The notes: generated from the sequence alone by a model not told the origin. Positions 37,840 to 46,876 are shown, numbered from the stretch's first letter. The stretch is DNA of 64,000 bases from Alloalcanivorax venustensis ISO4 (GCF_015356855.1 NZ_ARXR01000007.1:1-64000); one strand, 5' to 3'. Numbers and translations: made by a program.

Positions 37840-39918
37840 TCAAAAGGTCAGGCGCACGCCGGCGGTCAGGTTGCGACCGGGTTCCGGTACCGTGCGCGCC
37901 AAAAACGACGCGTGGTTCCACACTTCCTCGCCGAGCAGATTGCTGGCGCGCAGGAAGGCGCTGTACTGGGGGCTGCCGGTGAAGGTGTAGCTCACCGTGG
38001 CATTGAGCATGTCGTGGCCCGGCGTGCGGGTTTCGAAGCCGGCGATGCGGTCCTGGGCGAACACCCGGTAGAACTCCAGCTCCGCGTCGAAGGCGCGCCA
38101 GTAGGTGTTCAGGCGCGCGCCCAGCCGCTGTGCCGGGATGCGCGGCAGCTCATTGCCGTTGTCCTCGAATTGCGCGTACACCGTGTCGCCGAAGGCGGTG
38201 GTGGAGAAGCGGTCGGTCCACTGGTAGGTGGCTTCCGCTTCCGCGCCGGTGAACTCCACGTCTTCCTGGCTGTACTTGATCAGGCGGAATTCCTCGATCT
38301 GATCCAGGGTGCGGGCGTAGATGTAGTCCTGAACCCGGTTGTGGAACACGCCGAGGTCGAAGGTCAGATCGCCCTGCACCTTGCGCAGATTGAGGCCCAC
38401 GTTGTGGGACGTCTCCGTTTCCAGGTCGGCGTCGTTGGCGGCGCCGCCGCAGGTGAAGGTGTCGGAAAGCAGCCCGCACTCATAGGTGTTGGTGGCCAGA
38501 TGCACGCCGCGCGCGTAGACCTCCTGGGTTTGCGGCAAACGCTGGGAGCGCGCCACCGACAGCGACACGTTGTAATCCGGGCGGAACGCCCAGGTCAGCG
38601 CGCTGGAGATCGAGGTGGCGGAATCGCTCACCGAAGGCAGCGGGCGCTGAGCGTCATCGGGGTCCAGGTCCTGGTGCTCGTAGCGGGCCCCGGCCTCCAG
38701 CTGCCACTGGTCGTTGAAGCGGTAGCGCTCCACCGCGAACAGGGCCGCCACCCGGGTATCGGTTTTCGGCAACAGCCCCTCTTCGCCGGTGGTCTCGATC
38801 TGGCCGTCGGTGAACTGGGTGCCCACCGTGCCGCGCCAGCCGAGGATCGGCGCGTGCTCCGCCTCCACGCGGGTGTCCACGCCCCGGTGGCGGAAGCTGG
38901 TGCCGATTTCGCCTTCCTCGATCTCATGGTGACGGTAATCCGTGTGGCTGGCGCGCAGGCGCACCGCTTCCACGCCGTCGAACGGCTGGCGGTATTCACC
39001 GCGCAGGTCCACGCGGCGGCTGTCCAGGTCCACGAACGGCGCTTCCTCTTCGCCGTGCTCGTGCTCATGGCCCTCTTCCGCGCAATCCAGGCTGGCGCCG
39101 TTGCTGGTGCAGCCCTCGAACTCGTGGCTGTGGCCGGGCAGGCCGTAGAGGTCGCCGCGGTAGGAGTAGGCGATGCCCAGATAGCCCCGGTCACCGATCC
39201 ATGAGAGCCCGACGCTGGCGTTGTTGCTTTCCGCCCAGGTGCCGTCGATCTCCTGCTCGGTGAAGCCGTTCACCTCGTAGTTATCGGCGTCGCGGCGGGC
39301 GCCTTCCACATGGATGGCGATGTTGTCGCCGGCGCGGGTGGTGAGACCCACGGCGCCGGCCTGTTCGTCGGCCACGGTGTTGCCCCGGGCGGAGACGAAG
39401 CCTTCCACCGGCCGGTCCGGCATGCGCGTGGGGATCTTGTTGTCGAGCACGTTGACCACGCCGCCGATGGCGCCGCCGCCATACAGCAGGGTGGACGGGC
39501 CGCGCAGCACTTCCACTTTGCGCGACAGCATGGGTTCCACGGTGGTGGCGTGGTCCGGCGAAATCGCCGACATATCGAACAGCTGCGCGCCGTCGGACAG
39601 CACGCTGACACGCGGCGCGGCCTGGCCGCGGATCACCGGCCGGCCGGAGCCGCCGCCGTAGGTGTCGGCGTGCACGCCGGGCAGGCCATCCAGGGTATCG
39701 CCCAGGGTGGCTTCGCTTTGCTGGAACAGCAGCTGGTCTTCAAGCAGGTCGAAAGAGGCCGGCGTCAGATTGGCGTCGCTGCCCAGCGGCAGGGCGGACA
39801 CTTCCACGGCGTCCAGCCGGCCGCCGGTGTCGGTGGACGCGGGCTCGGCGGCCGGCGCCACGGACCAGACCATGGCGGCCACGGTGGCGGCCGCCATGGG
39901 GGGCGTAAAGCGTTTCAT
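37840..39918 (-). CDS. znuD: ZnuD-like TonB-dependent zinc receptor
   Basis: 692 residues from the ATG at 39918 with AGGAG upstream. A signal peptide ends near residue 24. The plug (about 30-160) contains GLPGVHADTYGGGSGRPVIR and LYGGGAIGGVVNVLDNKIPT, and the barrel ends with F (AGVRLTF). A long extracellular loop near residues 265-300 has CTSNGASLDC, then EEGHEHEHGEEE, and a second cysteine pair occurs near ECGLLSDTFTC. His/Glu-rich loops are typical of ZnuD, which imports zinc using TonB energy. It overlaps no gene but is 80 bases from the preceding small protein gene. Confidence 0.9.
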   Translation of the reverse strand: MKRFTPPMAAATVAAMVWSVAPAAEPASTDTGGRLDAVEVSALPLGSDANLTPASFDLLEDQLLFQQSEATLGDTLDGLPGVHADTYGGGSGRPVIRGQAAPRVSVLSDGAQLFDMSAISPDHATTVEPMLSRKVEVLRGPSTLLYGGGAIGGVVNVLDNKIPTRMPDRPVEGFVSARGNTVADEQAGAVGLTTRAGDNIAIHVEGARRDADNYEVNGFTEQEIDGTWAESNNASVGLSWIGDRGYLGIAYSYRGDLYGLPGHSHEFEGCTSNGASLDCAEEGHEHEHGEEEAPFVDLDSRRVDLRGEYRQPFDGVEAVRLRASHTDYRHHEIEEGEIGTSFRHRGVDTRVEAEHAPILGWRGTVGTQFTDGQIETTGEEGLLPKTDTRVAALFAVERYRFNDQWQLEAGARYEHQDLDPDDAQRPLPSVSDSATSISSALTWAFRPDYNVSLSVARSQRLPQTQEVYARGVHLATNTYECGLLSDTFTCGGAANDADLETETSHNVGLNLRKVQGDLTFDLGVFHNRVQDYIYARTLDQIEEFRLIKYSQEDVEFTGAEAEATYQWTDRFSTTAFGDTVYAQFEDNGNELPRIPAQRLGARLNTYWRAFDAELEFYRVFAQDRIAGFETRTPGHDMLNATVSYTFTGSPQYSAFLRASNLLGEEVWNHASFLARTVPEPGRNLTAGVRLTF

Positions 39919-39936
39919 GTTGTCTCCTGAATACAA

Positions 39937-39965
39937 CCACGGGCCACCGTGGCGCTGTGCCACGG
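39937..39965. promoter_or_regulatory. Two mutually exclusive hairpins before znuD
   Basis: CCACGG (39937-39942) can pair with CCGTGG (39947-39952), while CCGTGGC (39947-39953) can instead pair with GCCACGG (39959-39965). The shared middle arm means only one hairpin forms at a time. The block lies 19-47 bases before the znuD start and could be a leader switch or overlapping protein-binding palindromes. Confidence 0.45.
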
Positions 39966-39998
39966 TCGGGCCCTGTAAGGGAAGTCAGTGCTTGGCGT

Positions 39999-40307
39999 TC
40001 AGGAGAAGCGGGGTGGCGCGCGCGCCGGATGGATTTTGGTCGGGGTCACCGCCACCGGGCGACTGACGTCGGCCGGCGGCGTGGTGGTGTCGGGAAGAAC
40101 CGGTGGCGGCGTGAACAGGGCGGGCACGCCCACCAGGCCATGGCCCTGCACGCACAGGTCGCAGTCGTGGGCGACGATCGCGGACTGGCCGTCGTGGCCG
40201 TCGAGAATGTGCGCCGGCGCGTGCCAGGCGAGCAGCGTCTGCGCCACCAGCAACAGGGCGACGAACAGTAACCGTCCCTGTGGGCGCGAGACGCGACGCT
40301 CACTCAT
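39999..40307 (-). CDS. Small DUF2946-like membrane protein with His and CxxC
   Basis: 102 residues from the ATG at 40307. One transmembrane helix (about 13-31) is followed by [20 protein letters not shown] and CDLC near residue 48, then a proline-rich tail. DUF2946-like proteins are often encoded beside metal-related TonB receptors; function is unknown but metal binding by His and Cys is likely. The start overlaps the yidD stop by eight bases, and znuD follows 80 bases later, so yidD, this gene, znuD and aztD may be one operon. Confidence 0.75.
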   Translation of the reverse strand: MSERRVSRPQGRLLFVALLLVAQTLLAWHAPAHILDGHDGQSAIVAHDCDLCVQGHGLVGVPALFTPPPVLPDTTTPPADVSRPVAVTPTKIHPARAPPRFS

Positions 40308-40536
40308 GGGCGTCCCCGCAACGGTGGCCGGGCACCGGGTCGAAGCCGCCGGGGTGCCAGGGGTGGCACTTGCACAGCCGCTTCACCGCCAGACCGGAAC
40401 CGCGCAGGCTGCCGTGGGCTTCCACCGCCTGACGCGCGTACTCCGAACAGGTCGGATAGAACCGGCACTGATTCCCCAGCCAGGGGCTCAGTACGGTCTG
40501 GTACACACGCAGGGCGGCCAGCAGAAGGCGTTTCAC
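40300..40536 (-). CDS. yidD: YidD-family membrane protein insertion factor, probably a second copy
   Basis: 78 residues from a [38 protein letters not shown] and [17 protein letters not shown] are the complete YidD signature, including its conserved cysteines. YidD is normally encoded between rnpA and yidC near the replication origin; those genes are absent here, so this is likely a paralogue. It overlaps the DUF2946-like gene and leads the possible znuD/aztD operon. Why membrane insertion would be tied to zinc uptake is unclear; assistance with the receptor or small membrane protein is speculation. Confidence 0.9.
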   Translation of the reverse strand: MKRLLLAALRVYQTVLSPWLGNQCRFYPTCSEYARQAVEAHGSLRGSGLAVKRLCKCHPWHPGGFDPVPGHRCGDAHE

Positions 40537-40706
40537 GTTGGCATCCGGTCATAACAGGGGTTGAGTCGGCTGGGCATCATAGCGGTTATCGGGCCGGTGT
40601 GACCACCGTGATGTGCAAAAGGGGCCAATCCAGCGCGGTGTGCTTGTGCGCCGGCGGCGCGGTCCCATACTGAGCGGCCTGTCTCTCACCGAACCGAGGA
40701 ATCGCC

Positions 40707-41381
40707 GTGTTGAACCCGCTTGTGTCCCTGTGCACAGGGCTGCTACTCCTGGCCGTCAGCGTCTCCGCCGCCGCTCAATCCTGGCAACCCAACCGGGAGG
40801 CCGACGCCCGCGACCAGGTCTCCACCTGGACCCGGGATGTGCCGGACAGCCCGGTGAAGGCGTTTCGCGGCGTGGTGGAGGTGCCGCACGGGCCGGTGCC
40901 GGTGCTGGCGGCGATCACCGCCGTGGACACCTTTCCGGAGTGGATCTTCCAGGTCCAGGCCAGCGAGGCGGTGCCGGACACCGGCGGCGAGCGCACCTAT
41001 ATGCGCTTCAACGGCATCTGGCCGGTGTCCGACCGCGACGTGGTGCTCGACAACAGCGTCAGCCAGGCGCCGGAAAGCGGTGCCGTGACCCTGCACAGCG
41101 TCAACGCCGAGGGCGCGCGGCCGCCCAGCGACGGCTATGTGCGCATCCCGGCGCTGGATAATCGGTTCGTGGTGACGCCGCTGGCCGACGGCTGGACGCG
41201 GGTGGAATTCCGCACCTTCGTCGACCCGGGCGGCAAGGTGCCGGTGTGGCTGGCCAATCTGGTCGCCACCAAGGCGCCGCTGGTGACGCTGGAAGGGCTG
41301 CAGGCGCAGCTGGAGAAGCCGCGCTTCAAGAACGCCGGCCAGGACGACCTGCCGGCGGTCTTCGACGGGATTCGTTTCTAG
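40707..41381 (+). CDS. Periplasmic START-domain-like protein
   Basis: 224 residues from a GTG with GAGGA upstream. An N-terminal signal peptide ends near residue 23 (VSAAAQ-S). The rest has the pattern of SRPBCC/START lipid-binding domains: TFPEWIFQVQASEAVPD, ERTYMRFNGIWPVSDRDVVL and GWTRVEFRTFVDPGGKVPVWL. The hydrophobic pocket may bind a lipid or a quinone-like molecule; the ligand is unknown. It is divergent from yidD and convergent with cysS, with no clear functional link to the zinc genes on either side. Confidence 0.8.
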   Translation: MLNPLVSLCTGLLLLAVSVSAAAQSWQPNREADARDQVSTWTRDVPDSPVKAFRGVVEVPHGPVPVLAAITAVDTFPEWIFQVQASEAVPDTGGERTYMRFNGIWPVSDRDVVLDNSVSQAPESGAVTLHSVNAEGARPPSDGYVRIPALDNRFVVTPLADGWTRVEFRTFVDPGGKVPVWLANLVATKAPLVTLEGLQAQLEKPRFKNAGQDDLPAVFDGIRF

Positions 41382-41396
41382 GGTCGCGCCGTCTGC

Positions 41397-42779
41397 TCAG
41401 CCGCGCGTCCAGCGGGTGCCTTCGCGGGTGTCCTCGAGCTGGATGCCGGCGTCCTTGAGCTGGTCGCGGATTTCGTCCGCGCGGGCGAAGTTCTTGTCTT
41501 TCTTGGCCTGGGTGCGTTCCGCCACCAGGCCGTCGATGGTGGCGTTGTCGAGGCCGTCGTCGCCGGCTTTCTTGTCCTGGAACCAGGCGCTGGGATCGGC
41601 CTCGAGCAGACCGAGCAGCTGCGCGGCGGCCTGCAGTTCCGCTTTGAGCGTCGGTTTTTCTTCCAGCGCCGCCTTGTTGAGGCGCGCCGCGACGGCGTGC
41701 AGGGCGCTGATCGCCTCGGAGGTGTTCAGGTCGTCGAGCAGCGCGGTGAGCACCGGGTGATCCTCGGGCAGCCGGAAGTCCGGGTCGGCGTGCACGGTTT
41801 CGCCACGGCCGAGCAGGGCGTAATAGAGTGAATCCAGGCTGCTTTCCGCCTGCTCCAGCAGTTCGGCGGAAAAGTTGAGCGGCGACCGGTAGTGGCTGGA
41901 CAGCAGCGCGAAGCGCAGCACCTCGCCGGGAAACTTCTCCAGCAGGTCCCGCACCAGACGGAAGTTGCCCAGGGATTTGGACATCTTCTCGCCGTCGATA
42001 TTGATGTAGCCGTTGTGCATCCAGTAGCGCACGTATTCGGTGCCGTGGGCGCAGCAGCCCTGGGCGATTTCGTTCTCGTGGTGCGGGAAGATCAGATCCT
42101 GGCCGCCGCCGTGAATATCGATCACATCGCCCAGATGCTTGTGGATCATCGCCGAGCACTCGATGTGCCAGCCCGGCCGGCCGCGGCCCCAGGGCGATTC
42201 CCAGCCGGGCTGGTCGTCGCTGCTGGGTTTCCACAGCACGAAATCGCCGGGGTGGCGCTTGTAGTCCGCCACTTCCACCCGGGCGCCGGCGCGCATGTCT
42301 TCCAGATTGCGGCCGGACAGCTTGCCGTAGTCGGGCATCGACTCCACCGCGAACAGCACATGGCCGTCCGCTTCATAGGCGTGGCCCTTGGCGATCAGGG
42401 TTTCGATCATGGCGGTCATCTCGCCGATATGATCGGTGGCCTTGGGCACGATGTCCGGCTGCAGGGTATTGAGCGCCGCCATGTCCTCGCGGAAGGCGTC
42501 GGTGAAGCGCTCGGTGAGCGCGGTCATCGGCTCGCCGGTTTCCGCGCAGGCGGTGATGATCTTGTCGTCGATGTCGGTGATATTGCGGGCGTAGACCACC
42601 TTCGGATACAGCCGGGAGAGCAGCCGGTAGAGCACGTCGAACACCACCACCGGCCGCGCGTTGCCGATGTGCACGTAGTTATAGACCGTCGGGCCGCACA
42701 CATAGAGGGTTACCCGTTGCGGGTCGAGCGGCTGGAACGCGTCCTTGTGGCCGGTGAGGGTGTTATGCAGTGTCAGCAT
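41397..42779 (-). CDS. cysS: Cysteinyl-tRNA synthetase
   Basis: 460 residues. The class I HIGH motif is HIGN near residue 37 ([18 protein letters not shown]), and KMSKS is near 265. The zinc ligands are retained: the early C, the C in HIECSAM, and the H and E of PHHENEIAQ. The enzyme charges tRNA-Cys. It is third in thrS-hisI-cysS, separated from hisI by nine bases. This grouping with spare zinc-enzyme genes recalls the Zur-controlled cysS2 of Pseudomonas, so this may be a paralogue, although the zinc site is intact. Confidence 0.95.
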   Translation of the reverse strand: MLTLHNTLTGHKDAFQPLDPQRVTLYVCGPTVYNYVHIGNARPVVVFDVLYRLLSRLYPKVVYARNITDIDDKIITACAETGEPMTALTERFTDAFREDMAALNTLQPDIVPKATDHIGEMTAMIETLIAKGHAYEADGHVLFAVESMPDYGKLSGRNLEDMRAGARVEVADYKRHPGDFVLWKPSSDDQPGWESPWGRGRPGWHIECSAMIHKHLGDVIDIHGGGQDLIFPHHENEIAQGCCAHGTEYVRYWMHNGYINIDGEKMSKSLGNFRLVRDLLEKFPGEVLRFALLSSHYRSPLNFSAELLEQAESSLDSLYYALLGRGETVHADPDFRLPEDHPVLTALLDDLNTSEAISALHAVAARLNKAALEEKPTLKAELQAAAQLLGLLEADPSAWFQDKKAGDDGLDNATIDGLVAERTQAKKDKNFARADEIRDQLKDAGIQLEDTREGTRWTRG

Positions 42780-42788
42780 GCTGGTCCG

Positions 42789-43217
42789 TCAGTGGTCATA
42801 AAGGTCCTTGGGATCGACAAGCGGTGACTTATCGATGCGCGCGGTGTCGTTGTCCAGTTTCCAGAAGAAGCAATCACGCCGCCCGGTGTGGCAGGCCGCG
42901 CCGGTCTGCTCGACGCTGGCCAGCAGCACGTCGCCGTCGCAGTCCACCCGCAGTGCCTTGAGGGTCTGCGTCTGGCCGGAGGATTCCCCCTTGCGCCACA
43001 GCGTCTTGCGCGAGCGGGAGTAGTAACACACTTGCCCGGTGGCCAGGGTTTCCTCGATCGCCGCCCGGTTCATCCAGGCGAACATCAACACCTCGCCGGT
43101 GTCGTGCTGCTGCGCGATCACCGGCACCAGGCCGGCGTCGTTGAACGCCAGGTTGTCCAGCGCCTCGCTGAGCGGGACGCTGAAGCCTTCCGGTTGTTGT
43201 TCGTTGTCCTTGAACAT
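42789..43217 (-). CDS. hisI: Phosphoribosyl-AMP cyclohydrolase
   Basis: 142 residues, HisI alone without HisE. YYSRSRKTLWRKGESSGQTQ is the signature, and the metal-site cysteines are intact in VDCDGD, AACHTG and RDCFFW. It opens the purine ring of phosphoribosyl-AMP in histidine synthesis using zinc. It sits between thrS and cysS with nine-base gaps on both sides and away from any other his gene, which suggests a dedicated spare copy induced with the zinc genes rather than the biosynthetic-operon copy. Confidence 0.95.
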   Translation of the reverse strand: MFKDNEQQPEGFSVPLSEALDNLAFNDAGLVPVIAQQHDTGEVLMFAWMNRAAIEETLATGQVCYYSRSRKTLWRKGESSGQTQTLKALRVDCDGDVLLASVEQTGAACHTGRRDCFFWKLDNDTARIDKSPLVDPKDLYDH

Positions 43218-43226
43218 GGGCGTCCC

Positions 43227-45143
43227 TCAGATCGGCGCGCGGGTTTCCTGAAACAGCTGCTCCACGGCGTCTTCAAGGCCCAGCTCTTGGGTCTCCTTGG
43301 AGCCCAGGCTGCGGATCGCCACCTTGCGTTCTTCCGCTTCCTTTTCGCCCACCACCCAGATGCGGGCGGTCTTGGCCTTGGAGTGCTCGCGAACCTTGAA
43401 ACCGATTTTTTCGTTGCGGGTATCCAGCTCCGCCGGGATGCCCTTGGCTTTGAGCAGCGCCACCGCCTCGGCGGCGTAGTCGTCCACCGCGTTGGTGATG
43501 GTCGCCACCACCACCGGGCTGGGTGACATCCACAGCGGCAAATGGCCGGCGGTGGACTCGATCAGAATACCCAGGAAGCGTTCCAGCGAACCGAGCACTG
43601 CCCGGTGCAGCATCACCGGCCGCTGGCGGGAGCCGTCCTCGGCCACGTATTCCGCGTCCAGCCGCTCGGGCAGCACGAAATCCACCTGCAGGGTGCCGCA
43701 CTGCCAGTCCCGGCCGATGGCGTCGCGCAGCACGAACTCCAGTTTGGGGCCGTAGAAGGCACCCTCGCCCGGGTTCAGCTCGCATTCCAGGCCCAGGGAT
43801 TCCACCGCGCCGCGCAGCGCCGCTTCGGCCTTGTCCCAGGTCGCGTCGGAGCCGGCACGCTTCTCCGGCCGGTCGGAGAACTTGATGCGGAACTCCTCGA
43901 AGCCGAAGTCCTTGTACACCTCGCGCAGCATCTCGATAAAGCCGGCGGTTTCCGGATTGATCTGCTCTTCGGTGCAGAAAATATGGGCGTCGTCCTGGCT
44001 GAACGAACGGGCGCGCATCAGGCCGTGCAGCGCGCCGTGGGCTTCGTTGCGGAACAGCGCGGTGAACTCGCCCATGCGGATCGGCAGGTCGCGGTAGCTC
44101 TTGATGCCCTGGTTGAAGATCTGCACGTGGCCGGGGCAGTTCATCGGCTTGATCGCCATTTCCCGGTCGTCGTGGGTGCAGACCGTGAACATGTCGTCGC
44201 CGTACTTGTCCCAATGCCCGGATTTTTCCCACAGGATGCGGTCCATCAACTGTGGCGTGGCGACCTCTTCATAGTCGTACTTGACCATCTTGTCGCGGAT
44301 GTAATTTTCCAGGTTCTTGCGCAGACGCCAGCCCTTGGGGTGCCAGAACATGCTGCCCACCGCTTCCTGCTGGATATGGAACAGGCCCATTTCCCGCGCC
44401 AGCTTGCGGTGGTCGCGCTTCTCCGCTTCCTCAAGCTGCTTGAGGTAGGCGTTGAGTTCCTTCTTGTCGCGCCAGGCGGTGCCGTAGATGCGCTGCAACT
44501 GAGCGTTTTCGGCATTGCCGCGCCAGTAGGCGCCGGCCACCTTCATCAGTTTGAAGCCGTCGCCGAGCTTGCTGGTGGCGGGCAGGTGCGGGCCGCGGCA
44601 CAGGTCGATGAAATCGCCCTGGCGGTACAAGGACACCTCTTGGCCGGCGGGCAGGTCGCGGATGATCTCGGCCTTGAAGTCCTCGCCCTGCTTGAGGAAG
44701 AAAGAGACCGCTTCGTCGCGGTCCCAGACTTCACGGCGGATATCCTCGTTACGGCGTACGATTTCCTGCATGCGCTTTTCGATCGCGCCCAGGTCATCCG
44801 GGGTAAAGGGCGCTTCCCGGTAAAAGTCGTAGTAAAAGCCGTTTTCGATGGTCGGACCGATGGTCACCTGGGTGTCGGGGAACAGTTCCTGCACCGCTTC
44901 GGCCATCACATGGGCGGCGTCGTGGCGAATCAGTTCCAGAGCGTCTTCGTGCTCACGGGTGATGATTTCCACCTCCGTGCCGTCGGTGAGCGGCAGGTAC
45001 ACGTCCGTGAGACGACCGTCGGCTTTCGCCGCCAGGGCCTGTTTGGCGAGTTTCTTGCTGATCCGTCCGGCGATCTCCAGGGCGGAGGCCGGCTGATCAA
45101 ACTCCATAGTTGCCCCGTCGGGCAGTCGATAGCTCACGCTCAT
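43227..45143 (-). CDS. thrS: Threonyl-tRNA synthetase, possible second copy of alphaproteobacterial type
   Basis: 638 residues from the ATG at 45143. It has the TGS and editing domains, then a class II catalytic core with zinc ligands C, H and H in PMNCPGHVQIF, QDDAHIFC and MLHRAVLGS. The editing-domain text HDAAHVMAEAVQELFPDTQV and the NGFYYDFYREAPFTPDDL segment look like alphaproteobacterial ThrRS rather than the usual gammaproteobacterial one. infC-rpmI-rplT, which normally follow thrS, are absent. Both points favour a transferred, condition-specific copy. It leads the operon with hisI and cysS. Confidence 0.94.
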   Translation of the reverse strand: MSVSYRLPDGATMEFDQPASALEIAGRISKKLAKQALAAKADGRLTDVYLPLTDGTEVEIITREHEDALELIRHDAAHVMAEAVQELFPDTQVTIGPTIENGFYYDFYREAPFTPDDLGAIEKRMQEIVRRNEDIRREVWDRDEAVSFFLKQGEDFKAEIIRDLPAGQEVSLYRQGDFIDLCRGPHLPATSKLGDGFKLMKVAGAYWRGNAENAQLQRIYGTAWRDKKELNAYLKQLEEAEKRDHRKLAREMGLFHIQQEAVGSMFWHPKGWRLRKNLENYIRDKMVKYDYEEVATPQLMDRILWEKSGHWDKYGDDMFTVCTHDDREMAIKPMNCPGHVQIFNQGIKSYRDLPIRMGEFTALFRNEAHGALHGLMRARSFSQDDAHIFCTEEQINPETAGFIEMLREVYKDFGFEEFRIKFSDRPEKRAGSDATWDKAEAALRGAVESLGLECELNPGEGAFYGPKLEFVLRDAIGRDWQCGTLQVDFVLPERLDAEYVAEDGSRQRPVMLHRAVLGSLERFLGILIESTAGHLPLWMSPSPVVVATITNAVDDYAAEAVALLKAKGIPAELDTRNEKIGFKVREHSKAKTARIWVVGEKEAEERKVAIRSLGSKETQELGLEDAVEQLFQETRAPI

Positions 45144-45175
45144 GGGTGACACGGAATCCGAGTAATGGGTTGGCT

Positions 45176-45190
45176 GGGGGAAAAACCCCC
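45176..45190. other. Short hairpin in the thrS leader
   Basis: GGGGG-AAAAA-CCCCC lies 33-47 bases before the thrS ATG, inside a wider AATGGG...CCCATT arrangement. On the minus strand it would form a stem with a TTTTT loop in the thrS 5' leader, and it also sits in the divergent promoter region of the HD-GYP gene. Function is unknown. Confidence 0.3.
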
Positions 45191-45301
45191 ATTAGAACCG
45201 GGGAATGGTAGGCAATCGCCTTCTCACGTTCAAGCAAGGTTCCTTTACGCTGGCGACAGCCTGTGCCTATGCTTATCCCGTCGAACCGACAGGGAAACCG
45301 A

Positions 45302-46876
45302 ATGAACAAGTTGCAGCGGGTGCCGGACCCCCATCTTCCGCCTCTGTTACGGGTGGCCCGGCAGATCAATGAGCAGCGCGATCTGGCGCCCCTGATCGAG
45401 GCCGTGCTCGAAGAGGCGCAGGTGCTGGCCGGCGCCGAAGCCGGCGTGCTCTGGCTGTACCGTGAAGAGGGCGACGCCGAATGGCTGGACTGCGCCCGGC
45501 ACTGCAGCAACGGCCCGGACGGCGCGCCGGTGTGCGCCCTGGAAGGCCCCCGCCTGCCCCTGGACGACGAGCACGCCCACCGGCCGGCGGTGCGCGTGGC
45601 GCGCTCCGGGCAGCCGCTGCATCTCACCGGGGCGGACCGCTTCCACGCGCAGGACCTGGCGCTGTTGGTGCCGCTGCTGGTCCGGCAGGTCGATTCCCTG
45701 CTGCTGGTGCCGATGCGCAACCACGAAGGGGTGGTGGTGGGCGTGCTGCAACTGGTGAACCCCCATCCGGACGGGGTGCCGCACGGCGACGCCGTCCCCG
45801 CCCCGGCGCTGGCGTTGCTCGAAGCGCTGGCCGGCTACGCCGGCATCGCCCTTAACAACCTGCTGCTGGTTCAGGAGCTCAAGGATCTGCTCGACGCCTT
45901 CGTCAAGGTGATCGCCCGCGCCATCGACGCCAAGAGTTCGCACACCAGCGCGCACTGCGAGCGCGTGCCCCTGCTTACCGAGCTGCTGGCGCGCGCCGCC
46001 TGTGACGACCAGACCCGCTTCGCCGACTTCGAACTCGACGAAGACGGCTGGTACGAGTTGAGCGTGGCCGCCTGGCTGCACGACTGCGGCAAACTGGCGA
46101 CGCCGGATTCGGTGCTGGATAAATCCACCAAGCTGCACAGCCTGCACGACCGCATCGAAATGGTGGCGGCCCGCTTCGCGGTGCTGCGCAGTGAAGCGGA
46201 ACGCCGCTACGAAAGGGACGCGCTCACCGAGCCGGCCCGCGAGCCGGAATTCCGCGAGCGCATGGAAGAGGCGGTGCAGACCCTCAGCGATGACCTCACC
46301 TTTCTGGAGCGTATCAATAAAGGCGGCGAATCCATGGCCCCGGAGGACCAGGCGAGGGTGCGGCGTATCGCCGAAACCGTGTGGATCGACGCCCACGGCC
46401 AGCGCCGGCCGCTGTTATCCGAGGACGAGGTCAACAACCTCTGCATTCCGCGCGGCACCCTCACCGAAGAGGAGCGCCGCATTATCAACGGGCACATGGA
46501 CATTACCCTGGAGATGCTCGAATCCCTGCCGTTCCCGCGCAAGCTGCGCCGGGTGCCGGAATACGCCGGCGGCCACCATGAGCGTATGGACGGGCGCGGC
46601 TTCCCGCGCGGGCTGACCCGCGAACAGATGTCGGTGCCGGCGCGGATCATGGCGATCGCCGATGTGTTCGAGGCGCTGACCTCCCGCGAGCGACCCTACA
46701 AGGAGCCGCTCAAACTGTCCGAGGCGCTCGGCATCATGCAGCGCATGCGCGACAACCAGCACCTGGACCCGGACCTGTACCGCTTGTTTCTGGACGCCGG
46801 CGTGTGGCGCGATTACGCGCGCACCGCCCTGGATCCGGAGCAACTGGACGTGGACGACCCCTCGCCCTACTACTAG
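45302..46876 (+). CDS. GAF/HD-GYP cyclic di-GMP phosphodiesterase
   Basis: 524 residues from the ATG at 45302 with AGGGAA upstream. The GAF domain (about 30-190) is followed by an HD-GYP domain with H260-D in WLHDCGKLATPD, then PEYAGGHHERMDGRGFPRGL near 425. The final signature reads GFP where GYP is usual. Such enzymes hydrolyse cyclic di-GMP to GMP with a two- or three-metal centre in the cytoplasm. A GGDEF gene follows on the opposite strand 15 bases away, placing synthesis and breakdown side by side. The GAF ligand is unknown. Confidence 0.9.
   Translation: MNKLQRVPDPHLPPLLRVARQINEQRDLAPLIEAVLEEAQVLAGAEAGVLWLYREEGDAEWLDCARHCSNGPDGAPVCALEGPRLPLDDEHAHRPAVRVARSGQPLHLTGADRFHAQDLALLVPLLVRQVDSLLLVPMRNHEGVVVGVLQLVNPHPDGVPHGDAVPAPALALLEALAGYAGIALNNLLLVQELKDLLDAFVKVIARAIDAKSSHTSAHCERVPLLTELLARAACDDQTRFADFELDEDGWYELSVAAWLHDCGKLATPDSVLDKSTKLHSLHDRIEMVAARFAVLRSEAERRYERDALTEPAREPEFRERMEEAVQTLSDDLTFLERINKGGESMAPEDQARVRRIAETVWIDAHGQRRPLLSEDEVNNLCIPRGTLTEEERRIINGHMDITLEMLESLPFPRKLRRVPEYAGGHHERMDGRGFPRGLTREQMSVPARIMAIADVFEALTSRERPYKEPLKLSEALGIMQRMRDNQHLDPDLYRLFLDAGVWRDYARTALDPEQLDVDDPSPYY

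Noticed and set aside
40576-40604. Promoter for yidD with TATGAT as -10
   Set aside because: The -10 is good, but no -35 element lies at a suitable distance.
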